Of a DNA stretch of 64,000 nt, positions 12,596-23,635 are shown piece after piece. Source of the stretch: Chamaecrista fasciculata (taxonomy: Eukaryota; Streptophyta; Magnoliopsida; Fabales; Fabaceae); assembly GCA_003254925.1 (NCBI GenBank), contig QANZ01012086.1:256764-320763 (forward strand), read 5' to 3'. The position numbers and the translations under genes were made by a program. The first letter of the stretch is position 1. Each line of letters begins with the position of its first letter. The notes beneath the pieces are model-generated. The model was not told the origin of the DNA. It searched no databases and was given only the letters and a program-made list of their open reading frames with translations.

Positions 12596-13029
12596 AGTAG
12601 CAAGAGCTGATTGTGAGCGTGATGCCGTTAATTATTGTCCGTCGAAAGGAAGAAAGCAGAAAAAGGGGAAAAAATGTGCAAAAGAAGAAAGAAATAAAAG
12701 GTAATCCAGGTGCAAGCAATCACCGTGTGTTTGAGTTGAAAAGCTTAGGTTGATGAAGTGTAAGAAGTATAGGAATTGAGAAATGGAAATGAAGAATGAG
12801 GTACGTACCTGTAAGTATGGGAAGAGGGGTTTTGGGTTTGCAATCTGATAGGAGAAGGAGGAAAAGGATCTTGGGAATCTGGAAATGTAAAAGAGGGATT
12901 TGAATCAATGCAATGATAGGAGGGATGAGTGTTGAGTGCCTGAGTGGGAGTGATTATCTTATTATTATTACCTTTGATTGAGAGAGAGAGAGAGGAAGAA
13001 AGAATATCAGCAGCAGCTAGCACACACTA

Positions 13030-14660
13030 TAAATGCTTACCAACTGCCATGTGCCGTACGGTTATAACTTTATGACCGGTTGAACCCGTTTCGCCGGTTA
13101 ATGAAGCGAGTTGTAAGTTGTAACCCAAATATTGAAAGTTGAGTGAGTGAGCTGGTGTAGGTACAAGTTTTGTCGTAATGGGGAGAGCACGGAACGAAGG
13201 CAGCAGTAAATTCTGGAGAAACGATCTCGTCGGATCCTTATCCCTTCGTCCTCTTCTTTACATATTTGAAATTGGGAAACACATAACACACCATACGTGT
13301 GGCCCAGAAATATACCACACATTACGCTTTAACTAGTACATTTTTCTATCCTTACTGTCAGACTCAGACCCCGCATGCTCATCATATTTTTTTACCCATC
13401 CCTTACGCATATCTCTATCTTGCCTCGCTTTTCTTCTAATCAAAATAATAAAATTTAACTGCATAATCTAGTAATTTTCTTCGGGCTATTAGAAGTTTCA
13501 AGACAAGAAAATTAAGAATGGAGAAAGAGTGCAGCAGGACAAATATAGAATAAAATGATCCGCCAATTATCTGCATTGTCAATCCGAGTGGGTTTGGAAG
13601 TAGTAAATCTTAGAGAAAAAGTAATATTTGGAAGTCATTGAATTATTTTTTTTATAATTTTAATATATTTAAAAGAATAATTATTTTCAAAAATTTACTT
13701 TATCTAACTACATTAAAAGAAATGTGCTACTTAAACTGAAATTCCGAAGAGTTAATAGACTAATGCTACAGCTTTCCGATGAAGAGAACAATAGTTTGGA
13801 ATGTTTTAGTTAGTTAATAAAGAGTGAGTGACGCTTATTTATTAATTTTCAATGATCATGATTCGTGAATGTCGAGAGGAGAGAGAGAGAGAGAAGAAGG
13901 AGGTGTCAGTTAATTGGGGGCATTAGCCATGTAACAGAACCACGTGTCATCCGTGAGATATGGCGGGCCACCTGAGATCTCAATTTCAATTCCAATTTCG
14001 ATTTCCTTTATTGTTTAGTTTGCTTTCGGATCTTATCCTGGCATACCAATAGCTTCGCACCCTAACTAGTAACTAGTATTATATTATGTGGAAAACAAGA
14101 AAGTTTCTGTTTTTGGTTTTTTAGAAGTTTTGCATAAAAGAAAAGATTCAAAAAAAAACTCAAGATTTTGAAATTTGATTTCAAGTCCGCCTGCTGGAGC
14201 GCACTCCCGCTATCAGATTTTTAGGGAGATTCAAAGGGTGGTCCCCAATGCTTAGGTGACTGACTACGTGACCCTTTCCTTCCCCCTCCTGCATATTTTG
14301 TTCCCCTTCGCTAGTAAGTATTAACTAATAACATGTCCACATCTAAACATTACAAACTAGTTGCTTCACCCTATAAAGCCAAATAAAAACACAAGGGAGA
14401 GGAGAGGGGTCAAAAACAAAACAACATAATTTTCACAATGTCCACGCTATTCATTATTTCATTCATATATGGGACTGATTCATACTACAAATGCATTCTT
14501 CCGGTTCTCGATGAAATAACAAGGGGTTCTGTAAAGTGACAAATCATTAATAATCATTGAATCTACTTGTAGATCAAGTCCAAGAGATGGCAACAATAGA
14601 AAATAATTAATGTTTCAAAAAACGGTTCATATCCTAAACTGTAACCAGGTTCAGACAAGA
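13030..14660. other. Intergenic: SAP30-like promoter side and SR45a-like 3' side
   Basis: No gene is recognised. A CACGTG G-box is at 13941-13946 within 'CCACGTGTCAT', an ABRE-like context, about 0.9 kb upstream of the probable SAP30-like leader. A GA microsatellite lies near 13876-13895. The right-hand 200 bp is the presumed 3' UTR of the SR45a-like gene. Reading the minus strand here, I see no exon encoding the RS-rich tail expected of SR45a. Confidence 0.5.
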
Positions 14661-14665
14661 TTATA

Positions 14666-16604
14666 CTATAATGTACCTCGCCTATCTTGCAAACCATAAT
14701 ATCTGCCTGGAGTTGGAGTTCTGCCACGTTTTCTCTTTGCCTGCAAACTCAAAAGAATGCAGATAATAACATGGCACACGTTTTCTCTTTGCCTGCAAAC
14801 TCAAAAGAATGCAGATAATAACATGGCACGTGGAAAACTATGCAATCCACCAATTTTCTCGTTACTATCCCACAATTGCTCTTTCAAGCTCTATATAGTT
14901 TAATAAATTAACAACAAGGATGATGATATAGCCTACATNCATAATATCTGCATGGAGTTGGAGTCCTGCCACGTTTTCTCTTTGCCTGCAAACTCAAAAG
15001 AATGCAGATAATAACATGGCACGTGGAAAACTATGCAATCCACCAATTTTCTCGTTACTATCCCACAATTGCTCTTTCAAGCTCTATATAGTTTAATAAA
15101 TTAACAACAAGGATGATGATATAACCTACATCTACGGAAACAATCATTAAAAAAAGGTAACCAGTGAGGATGATTCTCAATTTCTAGATTAACCTGTAAC
15201 TCAAGCCATCATGGCATTTGGGAGCAACACTGCTCATCTGTTAAAGAACTACACCTCCAGAGTTGACAACACAGTCCAATTCTTTTATTTTCACATTTCT
15301 CTTTTAAAATTAGAAGCAAACAGAACCAACTGACTAACAAGGCATTAGCGTTTTCTGTCATGCAGGGTTATGCAATAGGAAGAAGATGCATGTTTCTGTT
15401 ACTAACAGAGTAAAGGGCAACGGGCAACACCCCTCAGCCATAACTCGAATTTGAATGGATGACTATGAATGTCGATGCAGAACTCATGTCCGGAAGGGAA
15501 AGGTTCAACTGCTTAGAACCTAGATTGTGAATTTGGTGCAGCTACTGAGCTACACTGAGCGGAACTGCTGCCAAACTTATTAGGCAACATTTTAAGAAAG
15601 CAAAAGTTTAAGAAGTGATAGGAATAATACACTACAAAATATTTGATCACACATAAATACACGATCCATTCTAACTATTACCTTTTCAACAGTTATTAAT
15701 CGACCTTCAAAAACAGAGCGATTCAAGTATTTGATACAACGGCCAGCATCCTCATTGGTTTCCATAGTGACAAAACCAAATCCACGAGATTCTTTGGAGC
15801 GAGGATCTGTAACCAGGTGGCAGTCAACAACCTAAAAGGAAGAGCAATGTGTAATTTTCCCGTTGTTTTTAACAAAACCACTAGTCTGACAAGCGATACA
15901 ATTATCAGCACAATTTAACAACCCAAAGACTGTATCCATTGGCATTAACTATCCATTGACGTTAATATCCAAGATATTAACAAGTAGACTTGATTATTTA
16001 AGCTGATAGAAGATTATAATGTCACTCTCCATTCCCCAATTCTCCATGGTGCCGATACACAGCCATGGCGATGGATGACCAAGATAAACTATAAGAATGC
16101 CCTAAGCATAAACAATAGAAGTAGTACCTTTCCTTCTTTGCCGAAATAATTCTTAAGATCACTTTTAGTGATTCTGGTGGACAAACCTGTGACATACAAA
16201 TTATTTCCAGGATTCGAAGCATCTACAGAATCCTGACTCCTGCAAATGGGAACAACAAACTTAATCTTGAGGCAGAAGTGAGATACTTGGCCATGTTAGC
16301 AGATTATAACTTATAAGTGAGTGCACGTCCAAGGGACAGTAGCTTATGCATCAAATTAAACTAAGTATTTTTGCAGCTGGAGCAACTCCTCCTACACCAA
16401 GATAATGATCCTGACCTTGATCGATGGCCCCGCACAGGAGATTTACAATCACGTGGTGAAGGCGACCTAGTAGAATAAGCAGGCAATGGACTGCTATGAG
16501 ATGCATCATAACAATGATTTCAACAATACAATACAAAGGAAGTATTAGCCAGAATGAACTAAAAGGGAATTGGGAACTAACCTTCCTCTCCTTGTGTACG
16601 ACAT
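14666..16604 (-). CDS. SR45a: SR45a-like RRM splicing factor, short form
   Basis: Five exons: 16604-16582, 16490-16416, 16239-16128, 15831-15682, 14740-14666. They total 435 nt and encode 144 residues in exact frame. The protein starts MSYTRRG, followed by a short RS-type stretch ('STRSPSPRD', 'RGHRSRS'). A single RRM follows: RNP2 is LYVTGL (47-52), RNP1 is RGFGFVTM (86-93). Then comes the family signature 'RGRTPTPGRYYGL' and a stop. SR45a proteins normally continue into a long C-terminal Arg/Ser/Tyr domain. Here the frame ends at 14668-14666, right after 'QDRRGTL', and no downstream RS exon is visible. A cryptic donor 'CGAG|GTACAT' just before the stop hints that the ancestral gene spliced onward. 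The last exon lies in a tandemly repeated block with an N at 14939, so an assembly fault or recent rearrangement may have removed the tail. Family role: stress-responsive pre-mRNA splicing in the nucleus. Confidence 0.8.
14697..15145. repeat. Tandem duplications carrying the last SR45a-like exon
   Basis: The block 'ACGTTTTCTCTTTGCCTGCA' occurs at 14726, 14778 and 14971. The first two copies are 52 bp apart. The third is 193 bp from the second, within a longer repeat running through 'ACCTACATCTA' (14971-15135 matches 14778-14937). Copy 1 carries the full exon (14740-14666). Copy 3 would start an exon at 14985 but reads TPTPCRYY with an N interrupting the next codon region. Copy 2 (14792) keeps only the acceptor and five codons, then diverges. 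All three retain the 3' splice site 'TTTGCAG|GCAAAG'. Confidence 0.85.
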
Positions 16605-16609
16605 CTATC

Positions 16610-17500
16610 AATTCAGAAAATAAAGCAATGTTAGACAATATTCAAGGCTTCAACATCATTCGAAAGCATGAAGTTTTATCGCCCGCAAAAGTAGATGTCT
16701 ACAGATGTAAGGTACAGATGATCGCTTGATATGTTAGGTTTAAGAAATAGTAAATTTTGAATATGTGCCAGATTGCAATTTATTTCACAGATATATTTCG
16801 AATGGGTAATACAAAGGAAGACACAGCAAGGCAGAATATGTGCCAGATTGCAATTTACTTTCCCGCATTTTTTTTTTTGGCATCTCAAAACATGACAGGT
16901 GATGATACGATTGTTTTTCTCAAATAATCAAGAAAACCCAAACCCTAAAAGAACCACATAACAGGATATTCAACTAAATTCATGCTAAAGTAACGTCACG
17001 GGTAAATAAAAAAATAATTTGAATTTATACGATAATTGAACATCATAAAGACCTTTCCAGAGACACACAAAAAATGTTTCCAAGCAATATTGGTGAATAC
17101 AATGGTATACCTTAAGAAAACAACAACGAGTCAACTCAGATGACCTAGCTCGGTATCACAGGTTCCATTGGAGGACGATCAGAATTCAGAAGGCTGAAAA
17201 CTGCATACATTGCAGTTAGCAGAAAGCAACTCTGCAATTTACGAAATATGAATAGGAAAAAATAAAATAAAAATCTGCAAACGCAAGGTGGGACCTCGCC
17301 ATGGACGCGCCAATTTTGTCCACCTCCATTGACCGTAACCTATAGCTTTTATTGGGCTCTAATATAGCCCAATGTCAAGTTTATGACATTAATGGCCCAA
17401 AAAAACAAGTTTATGACATTTACACTTTAAAAAAAAAAAGAAAGAGAAAAAAAAATCTTGTTGGTTATAAAACGAAAAGAAAATATGTGTGGTTTAATTC
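16610..17500. other. Upstream region of the SR45a-like gene
   Basis: No coding region is seen. Leader exons and promoter of the SR45a-like gene must lie here, probably around 17080-17230. A 21-bp block ('ATGTGCCAGATTGCAATTTA') occurs twice (16763 and 16838), a local 75-bp spaced direct repeat. 'CAAGTTTATGACATT' is repeated at 17375 and 17407. Confidence 0.4.
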
Positions 17501-17507
17501 TTAGCAA

Positions 17508-17663
17508 CAGGGACGGAGCCAGGTTTTATAGTTAGGGGGGGGGGAGGAATTTTTGCTATAAAATAATTATATATTAAATTTATATCAAATAAAATATTTA
17601 ATTAATATTATAAAAATATTAAATATATGTTTATTTTTAATTTATACATATTTAGATAAATTT
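17508..17663. mobile_element. Possible hAT-type MITE terminus
   Basis: 'CAGGGACGGAGCCAGG' is a terminus commonly seen at the ends of plant hAT-type MITEs. It is followed by a G run and AT-rich sequence that runs into the 11-N gap at 17664. The opposite terminus and target duplication cannot be seen, so boundaries are unknown. Confidence 0.35.
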
Positions 17664-17674
17664 NNNNNNNNNNN

Positions 17675-18480
17675 AAAAAAAGAAAAGTTTTGTGATAATC
17701 AATGAAATTTTACCCTTCAGTTTCTTTCCTCCCGATGAACTCTTTCTCTCTCGATGAATTCTCTCACTCACCCTCTTTCTAATTTCTCTTTGATTTTCGG
17801 AACACTGACGGGAACTTCACAAGTCGAGCTCTTGAATCATCTTCCTTAGATCCAATTTATCGCCGCCTCCGCCTCCTACGACGCCTCCATCAACACCACC
17901 AAGAACCCCATCCTTGACGGCGGTATCCAGATTTAGAATCTGGCCGTCGCCGCCACCGTCGAAGCCAGGAACCTCGTCTCTCTTGGGAGGTTGATACATC
18001 GGCATTTTGAGAAATCGCCATATGGTTTGAGTTTGAAAATCTTTGCTAGTGTTTAGAAAATTTGTTGGGTTGTTTCGAAACTTTTACGGTGTCGATTAGT
18101 TATGGTTTTCGATACGTTTTGAAAATCTGAGACCATAGATCTCTTCCCCTTAGTGAGCCGATTCTAATCGGCGTTTTGATTGCTGATACGATGCCGGAAA
18201 CGGTGTTTTGCGGCAGGTTAAATCTGCGGGTCGTTTGAAGTTTTTTTGGTGCTGGTTTTTCAACGCATAAGGAAGAAGATTAAGTGTTAGTGAATATTGT
18301 TTTTCAGTCCACCCTTTTGTGCATATTCGTTTTTGGTCCATTCTATTTTGTCAAGTTTATGTTATGATCCTTTACATTAAAAGAAAATTGGAGAGAGAGT
18401 TCATCGAGAGAGAGGAGGAGAGAAACTGAAGGGTGAAATTTCATTTATTACCATGAAACTTTTCTTATTTTGCGTCAAAG
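17675..18480 (-). mobile_element. Pack-type element carrying a captured U-box gene fragment
   Basis: Inverted arms flank the fragment. The left arm (about 17675-17760) contains 'AAGAAAAGTTT', 'AATGAAATTTTACCCTTCAG' and 'TCGATGAA'. The right arm (about 18390-18472), reverse-complemented, has the same blocks in the same order ('AAGAAAAGTTT', 'AATGAAATTTCACCCTTCAG', 'TCGATGAA'). Between them is the 5' end of a U-box ligase gene. Arms around a 5' gene fragment are the hallmark of Pack-MULE and similar Pack-TYPE elements. The left end is lost in the N gap, so the target duplication and superfamily cannot be settled. The right arm may extend past 18480. Confidence 0.6.
17795..18005 (-). pseudogene. 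PUB30/31-like U-box E3 ligase N-terminal fragment
   Basis: The frame from the ATG at 18005 encodes 62 residues beginning MPMYQPPKRDEVPGFDGGGD, then 'NLDTAVKDGVLGG' and 'DKLDLRKMIQELDL'. This is the N-terminus of the plant U-box proteins PUB30/31/32. The full protein should continue into 'PSVFICPI' and the U-box. Here a stop (TGA) follows DL. The next bases still spell a frameshifted relic of the E-V-P-S-V-F region before homology ends near 17795. The U-box and ARM repeats are absent, so no ligase can be made. GC-rich codons contrast with the AT-rich surroundings. Sequence upstream of the ATG to about 18350 looks like the original 5' UTR. Confidence 0.75.
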
Positions 18481-18484
18481 TCCT

Positions 18485-18985
18485 CTCATACAAATAGGGA
18501 GTCAAACGCATAAAAAATTAATAGTTAGGGACTTAAAATAGTATTTTAGCCAAAATTTCCGTCAAATTTTGAANACTAACTTTGTGTCATTATAAAACAA
18601 TGCCACATTAACAACTTCGTTAAAAATTAGATGGAAAGACTAACTTTGATAATGGTAACATTTGTGAGGGACCAAAATGAAAAAAAAAATAAAAATGACC
18701 GAATTAAGAAAATAAATTAGATAGTTAATAGTGTTGAATGTTGAGGTAATTTATAAGGGAGGATTCCATGCAACTCCAAAAGTGACAGTCAATAAAACTG
18801 TACGGTGACTCTTGGAGTTGTCATCTCCATTGTGGCCAAATTTTGAGCTTTTTATTTTCCTCTAATACAATTTGCAGCTCAATAAATTATGTTATCTACA
18901 AAAGGCAAAAAAAAAAATGTTAGGATGGGGGCCACCACTAAGCCATTCACATGGGCCATGGCCCATGGCATTGCAGTGAAGCGTA
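18485..18985. other. Unassigned repeat-derived stretch
   Basis: This AT-rich interval has pieces resembling 'control'-type MULE arms ('GGGACTTAAAATAGTATTTT', 'GAGGGACCAAAATGAAAA') and an N at 18574. No gene and no clean element borders were found. Confidence 0.4.
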
Positions 18986-18986
18986 G

Positions 18987-20685
18987 TAAAAAATTGAGCA
19001 AACCCCCTTTTTGGTCCCTCAATTGTTACTGAGTCGAGGAATCGGTCCTTCAATTGTGGGAAACTACAACTCAGTCCCTCAATNTTCATTACATAATTTT
19101 CTCATTACCATTTCATTACATAAAATCATCATTTCATTACCTACTTCTAATCCAAACACACCCTTAGTATCCTTACTGAAAATATGAAGAATATTGACTG
19201 TATTTTAGTCGCATCTGATAGATTTCGCATTTCTTGATAATGAAAAAAATAAAGTAATACTTAAGTCAACAATTACTAAACTCTTTTTTATCTTATTTTT
19301 TCAGGTTTAAATCCACATCAACCAAAATCAATTCATTTTGCTTGTACATTTGGAATTACAAATTTGCTTGATAGAACAGGACGTTAAAATCACCGGCATA
19401 CCTTTATTGACACTGACTGATGGAAAGAGCAATAAGAAAAATGTTTTTTGGCCTCAAGGTTTTGATATAGTTGCCTATGCATAACTGTTCCTTTTCTTTT
19501 TGTTTTTTTTTTTAAAGTTGCCAATGCAAATTTTGAACTAATATATCAATAATCAAAATCTGAGGTAGTACCATAGTGACACACGACATAAGGTGAGTGA
19601 TTTATTAAAAAAATAATAATAAAAGAGAGATGAAAACTTAAAAGTTAGGCTAATAAGAGACTTTATCTTTGAGTTTATTTGGAAAGTTATAGGATAATCT
19701 AATGGCGGCACTATAAGAAAGATTGAATCCAACATTTAAATTAGAATTTGTTAAAGAGGTGAAAATAAGAGTTTGAAGGGATAAATGCTCTATTTTTGTT
19801 ACCGTTTTGGAATATATATTTATAGAGAAAAAGGTAGAGTATAATTTATAGTGTAATATATGTGGTTGATGATGACTAATGAATATAATGTTAGATTTTT
19901 ATAAAAAATAAAAGAATGTAGTATAAGGTAAACATACCAAAATTTAAGAGATTTTGTTTGGAAAAATCACAGTGGCAGGCTCTGTTTGGCGGCAATATAA
20001 GGATATAAAGTAAAATATTTTACAAGAAAAAAATTGTGAGGGACAGGAAAAGTGAGTGAGGGAATATAAAGTATGTCAAGATAAAAAATGTTAGGTGTAA
20101 ATAAGATATTAGATGGAAAGTAAAGTAGGTACAAAATTAAAATTACTGAAATACCTTTGTTTTATAAAACAAATTACCAATGAGAATAAATGGGAGGGGC
20201 AAATATGAAATTTCACTCCAAATTTCATAAAGCAAAGTGGAATTGCGGACTTAAAAGGAGGGAAATTTTTTTTCAAGATTCATTGTAAACCAATTTACAA
20301 TGTAAACCACTTTACAAGGCCCAAAATACACCACCAAACAATGGGGATCATTGCATTTTGTGCCTTTTACATTATAAACCCATTTTTCATCTCTACCAAA
20401 CAGAGCCAGAGTTTTTCCAAAAAATAATAATGTTCATAATACAAATAGGTGATCAACTCAAAATATATCACTTGTCCTCCACTCTCATCGACGTGAGACC
20501 ATTGATGACCTTTAGTTGGGAGGGCTTATCTCTGCTTGGATATGCACGAATTATCTTTGTGTGAGATCCTAAAATTTTATAGTATAATTTNGAGGGACTG
20601 AGTTGTAGTTTCCCACAATTGAGGGACCGATTCCTCGACTCAGTAACAATTGAGGGACCAAAAAGAGGGTTTGCTCTAAAAAATT
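18987..20685. mobile_element. Mutator-like non-autonomous element with 9-bp target duplication
   Basis: A perfect 9-bp direct repeat TAAAAAATT (18987-18995 and 20677-20685) flanks long inverted termini. The left terminus is 18996-19083 ('GAGCAAACCCCCTTTTTGG', then 'CTGAGTCGAGGAATCGGTCC'). The right is 20676-20592 on the other strand, differing at only a few bases. A 9-bp duplication plus roughly 85-bp terminal inverted repeats fits Mutator-like elements. The 1.68-kb interior has no transposase and contains another inverted-repeat element (19979-20406). Single Ns sit exactly at the inner edge of both arms (19084 and 20591), so the assembly around the arms deserves caution. Confidence 0.8.
19976..20409. 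mobile_element. MITE nested in the Mutator-like element
   Basis: Inverted termini 'GCTCTGTTTGG' (19979) and 'CCAAACAGAGC' (ending 20406) are bounded by CAG on both sides (19976-19978 and 20407-20409), giving a 428-bp element with a 3-bp duplication. Similarity continues a little outside ('GGAAAAA' on both arms), so the true termini might lie further out. No coding capacity. Confidence 0.5.
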
Positions 20686-20689
20686 TATG

Positions 20690-21100
20690 ATTCTTACATG
20701 TGATAGGAAATTAGGAATCCAAATTTACAACAAATCATATTTTTGTTATTACTCTTTATGGTATATTTATTAATTGAAAAAGACTGACGACGCTACGATG
20801 TCGTTTTGAATGGACTTATGCGCTGCGTTGCAACCTGCAGCTTGCAACTTGCAATGTTCTGTCTGAGTCCTTACAATTACAAATGTCCAAAACCAACCTG
20901 AGGTTTCTGGAATTTTTTTTGTAAGCGACGGAGCAAAAAGGAGGATAAAAATTTCGTCTTTCTTTGTTCTCGTTTCAATGTTAATCGAGCATAGTTATTA
21001 TGGCGCATTCGACATTCCAGATTCAATCGAAATGCGAAGCAGTTTAATTTTCCAGTGAGTTCTAGCTAGAAGATTGAACCTGTTTGAGCTGAAGAAGAAG
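20690..21100. promoter_or_regulatory. Promoter and leader region of the trihelix gene
   Basis: About 400 bp separate the Mutator-like element from the trihelix ATG at 21101, so the promoter is compact or includes transposon sequence. The leader probably starts near 20940 and includes 'CGACGGAGC'. No clear TATA box was identified. Confidence 0.35.
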
Positions 21101-23270
21101 ATGAAGGAGGAGAAAAATGGCGAGGAATCGCTTTCTGGTCCTCGACGCACACGATCTCAAGTAGCTCCAGACTGGACCGTAACGGAATCACTCATTCTTG
21201 TCAACGAGATTGCTGCCGTTGAATCGGATTGTTCGAAAACCCTATCGTCTTACCAACAATGGAAGATAATAGCAGAAAACTGTGCCGTTTTGGATGTTTC
21301 GCGCGGCTTGAATCAGTGTCGAAGGAAGTGGGATTCCTTGTTTGCTGAGTTCACCAACATCAAGGCTTGGGAGTCAAAGTCGACCCGCGAATCGTACTGG
21401 TCTTTGAAAAGTGAAAGGGCTAAGAAATTTGGGTTGCCTGAGAATTTTGACCATGAATTGTTTAAGGCAATTGATGATCTTGTCAAAGCACGAGATGAAC
21501 GTTCTGAGACTGATCCAGAGAACGATCCAGAAGAAGAGACTGAGGTGCTTGAATTGAACAAAGAAATGGGTAGGTGTTTTCTCACTTAGACTAAGATTGT
21601 TGGTCAATTTCTTTCTGTTCAATTGCTTTTGCATGTTAATATTTTTGTAATAGCCATGAAAATAAAATATATACATGACCAATGTTTCAATTAAATATAC
21701 AAAAACTCACGTCACACCAGCTGCTATGTTTTGCCAAATTGCAACATTGGTCATAATCTAGAATTATAATTAGGTTGCATTTTCAGGATTCCTGCATACA
21801 TTTAGAGGCACTATGCTTGTGCTTACTAGTAGGGTAATATTATATTATATCTTATGAATGCCAATGCCTCACAGAGCGAGTACTGGTAAAAGTAGCATTC
21901 CTTTTGCTATCTTGTTTCCACAACTAAAATCTGTGGCCCAAATTATTGGGAAAGAAGTAATGTGCACATATGTGGAACTTAATGCTAAACTTGCAACATG
22001 TGCACATTAATAGAATCACTTTACAAGCTACTAAAGCTGATATAAGTTTACTTAAATTTTTACAATAACAATTTCTGATCATTTTGACTCAAACATTTGT
22101 GAGGACGCAGAGTCCAAACATGTTATTTGCTTGCAAAAAAAAAAAAAGAAGAAGAAATAGAAGTATTAATTAATGCCAATGTCATAGCCGACCAGCTTCT
22201 AAGTCAGAATCTTTAAATTGGCACTAATTGTGCCAATGTTATTTTAGTTCTTGTTTTAATTCACAGTGATGTAACAATGTGGTATAGCCAATTAGCCGTA
22301 TAAGTATGTTTGATACCCTTGTTTCGGTGCTGACTGCTGACTGATGAATTATTCTTATTCTATTCATTTACAGAGTTAGCAGTGAAATATGAAATTTCTG
22401 TTGTCCAACTCGTGTAGTTTTGTACCTTGGCTGTTAGTAACAAGCTGTAGGGTCTTCTAGTTAATTTTAATTTCTTTTGTAGTCATAGAGGAGTCTGACA
22501 AGGTGTTTGCATGCTACTTAATCACCTTGATGTTTTGGCTAGGCTAGCTTAAATATATTTCAAACCTCACACTTATACAGTAAATGCTATCTTGATTATA
22601 TTGAAGCAATGAATGGAAATAACTTCTGGCTATGTTTTCTTTTTCCCAACGGGAGTATTACCACTTAAGTTATTTGTTGTAGTCTCCCTACCCTATGCTT
22701 GAAGTTCCCATTGATAAACTTCTATGAATTTGATTATTAGGGACCCAAAGAAAAAGGCATCGTAGTAAACCCCAGAGAAGTGCAGAAAAGCTTAATAATT
22801 GCCTTCCAGGTGAATCCTCCAAAGAACACTTTAAAGAAATGGCTCAGAAACAGTCCATTGTAGAAAGGCCTGCAAGAAGGCAAAAGCCAGAAAAAAAAGA
22901 TCTAGGAGATGATTATCTGAAAGACTTGGCAGAGGAGAAATCTAATTTGAAATGTACAGAAGAAAGGCCTTCAAAGGTTGAGTTAGAAATGCCAGTAAAG
23001 AGCCTTGCTGAAGAAACACTTCATGATCACCACGATAAGGAATCGATCGATGAAAAGGAGGAAACCTTGGCTCTGAAGTTGCAAGAGTTGGCAGAAGAGA
23101 TTCAAGCAATTGGCACCGAAACAGAAGACAATGAGGCAGCTAACTCACAGAATGTTGAGGAATACCGCATTGAATTTACAAGACGCCAGGGGGACAAGCT
23201 CATAGCTAGTCTTGGAGATTTTGCAAACACCCTTAAGCAATTTTGTAATCTTCTCCAACAATGTAAATAA
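21101..23270 (+). CDS. Trihelix (GT-type) transcription factor, ASR3-like
   Basis: Two exons: 21101-21569 and 22741-23270. They total 999 nt and encode 332 residues in exact frame. The first in-frame ATG is at 21101; the codon upstream at 21074 is TTG, so it is not a start. Residues from about 20 to 110 form a trihelix / MYB-SANT-like DNA-binding domain with spaced tryptophans ('DWTVTESLILVNEIAAVE', 'YQQWKIIAENC', 'QCRRKWDSLFAEF'). The second exon has a basic patch ('TQRKRHRSKPQRSAEK') that could serve as a nuclear signal. It ends in an acidic, probably coiled-coil region ('LALKLQELAEEIQAI') and the tail 'RRQGDKLIASLGDFANTL'. Overall plan matches the ASR3 subgroup, known in Arabidopsis as repressors of immune genes; that function is inferred only. 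Intron of 1.17 kb, no insertion recognised. Confidence 0.85.
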
Positions 23271-23404
23271 ACATTACTGTCCTTTTCAATTGCCTTCTGT
23301 TAATGTTATGTAACTGAATGTGAAATTATTCTTTCTTGAAGAGCAAGATTTAATCATCAAATTAATAGATAAATTTTAAAACAAAACAAAACATTCCTCT
23401 AAAC

Positions 23405-23635
23405 TTACGACAGATTTTTGTAGCGCAAGTTGTTGCTAAAGGAAAAATTGAATCAATGAGAACTGCTTCTCAGTTCTTATCCTGACATTTCTCCTCTTCA
23501 CAACAAGCTTACTCAATCAAGCATCGAGGCAGATCAATCAGACCCAGGAATGATCTGGTTAATAACATGAGAGGTTAGATTGATCGCTTCAGTTAACATA
23601 GAAACATACTAACATACGTGCATCAAATATTGCAG
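23405..23635 (+). pseudogene. Broken duplicate of exon 4 of the USP-kinase gene
   Basis: This segment aligns collinearly with 48660-48870. Shared blocks include 'AGATTTTTGTA', 'GTTGCTAAAGGAAAAATT', 'CAATGAGA', 'CAGACCCAGGA' and 'ATGAGAGGTTAGA'. It covers the 3' two thirds of exon 4, its splice donor and roughly 40 bp of the following intron, so it was copied as DNA and not from mRNA. A TGA appears after 'VVAKGKIESMRTASQFLS' and indels break the frame. No neighbouring exons of that gene were found here. It lies just downstream of the trihelix gene, about 25 kb from the intact gene in the same orientation. Confidence 0.85.

Noticed and set aside
21074..21100. Upstream start for the trihelix protein (MNLFELKKK)
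   Set aside because: The codon at 21074 is TTG, not ATG; the first real ATG in frame is at 21101.
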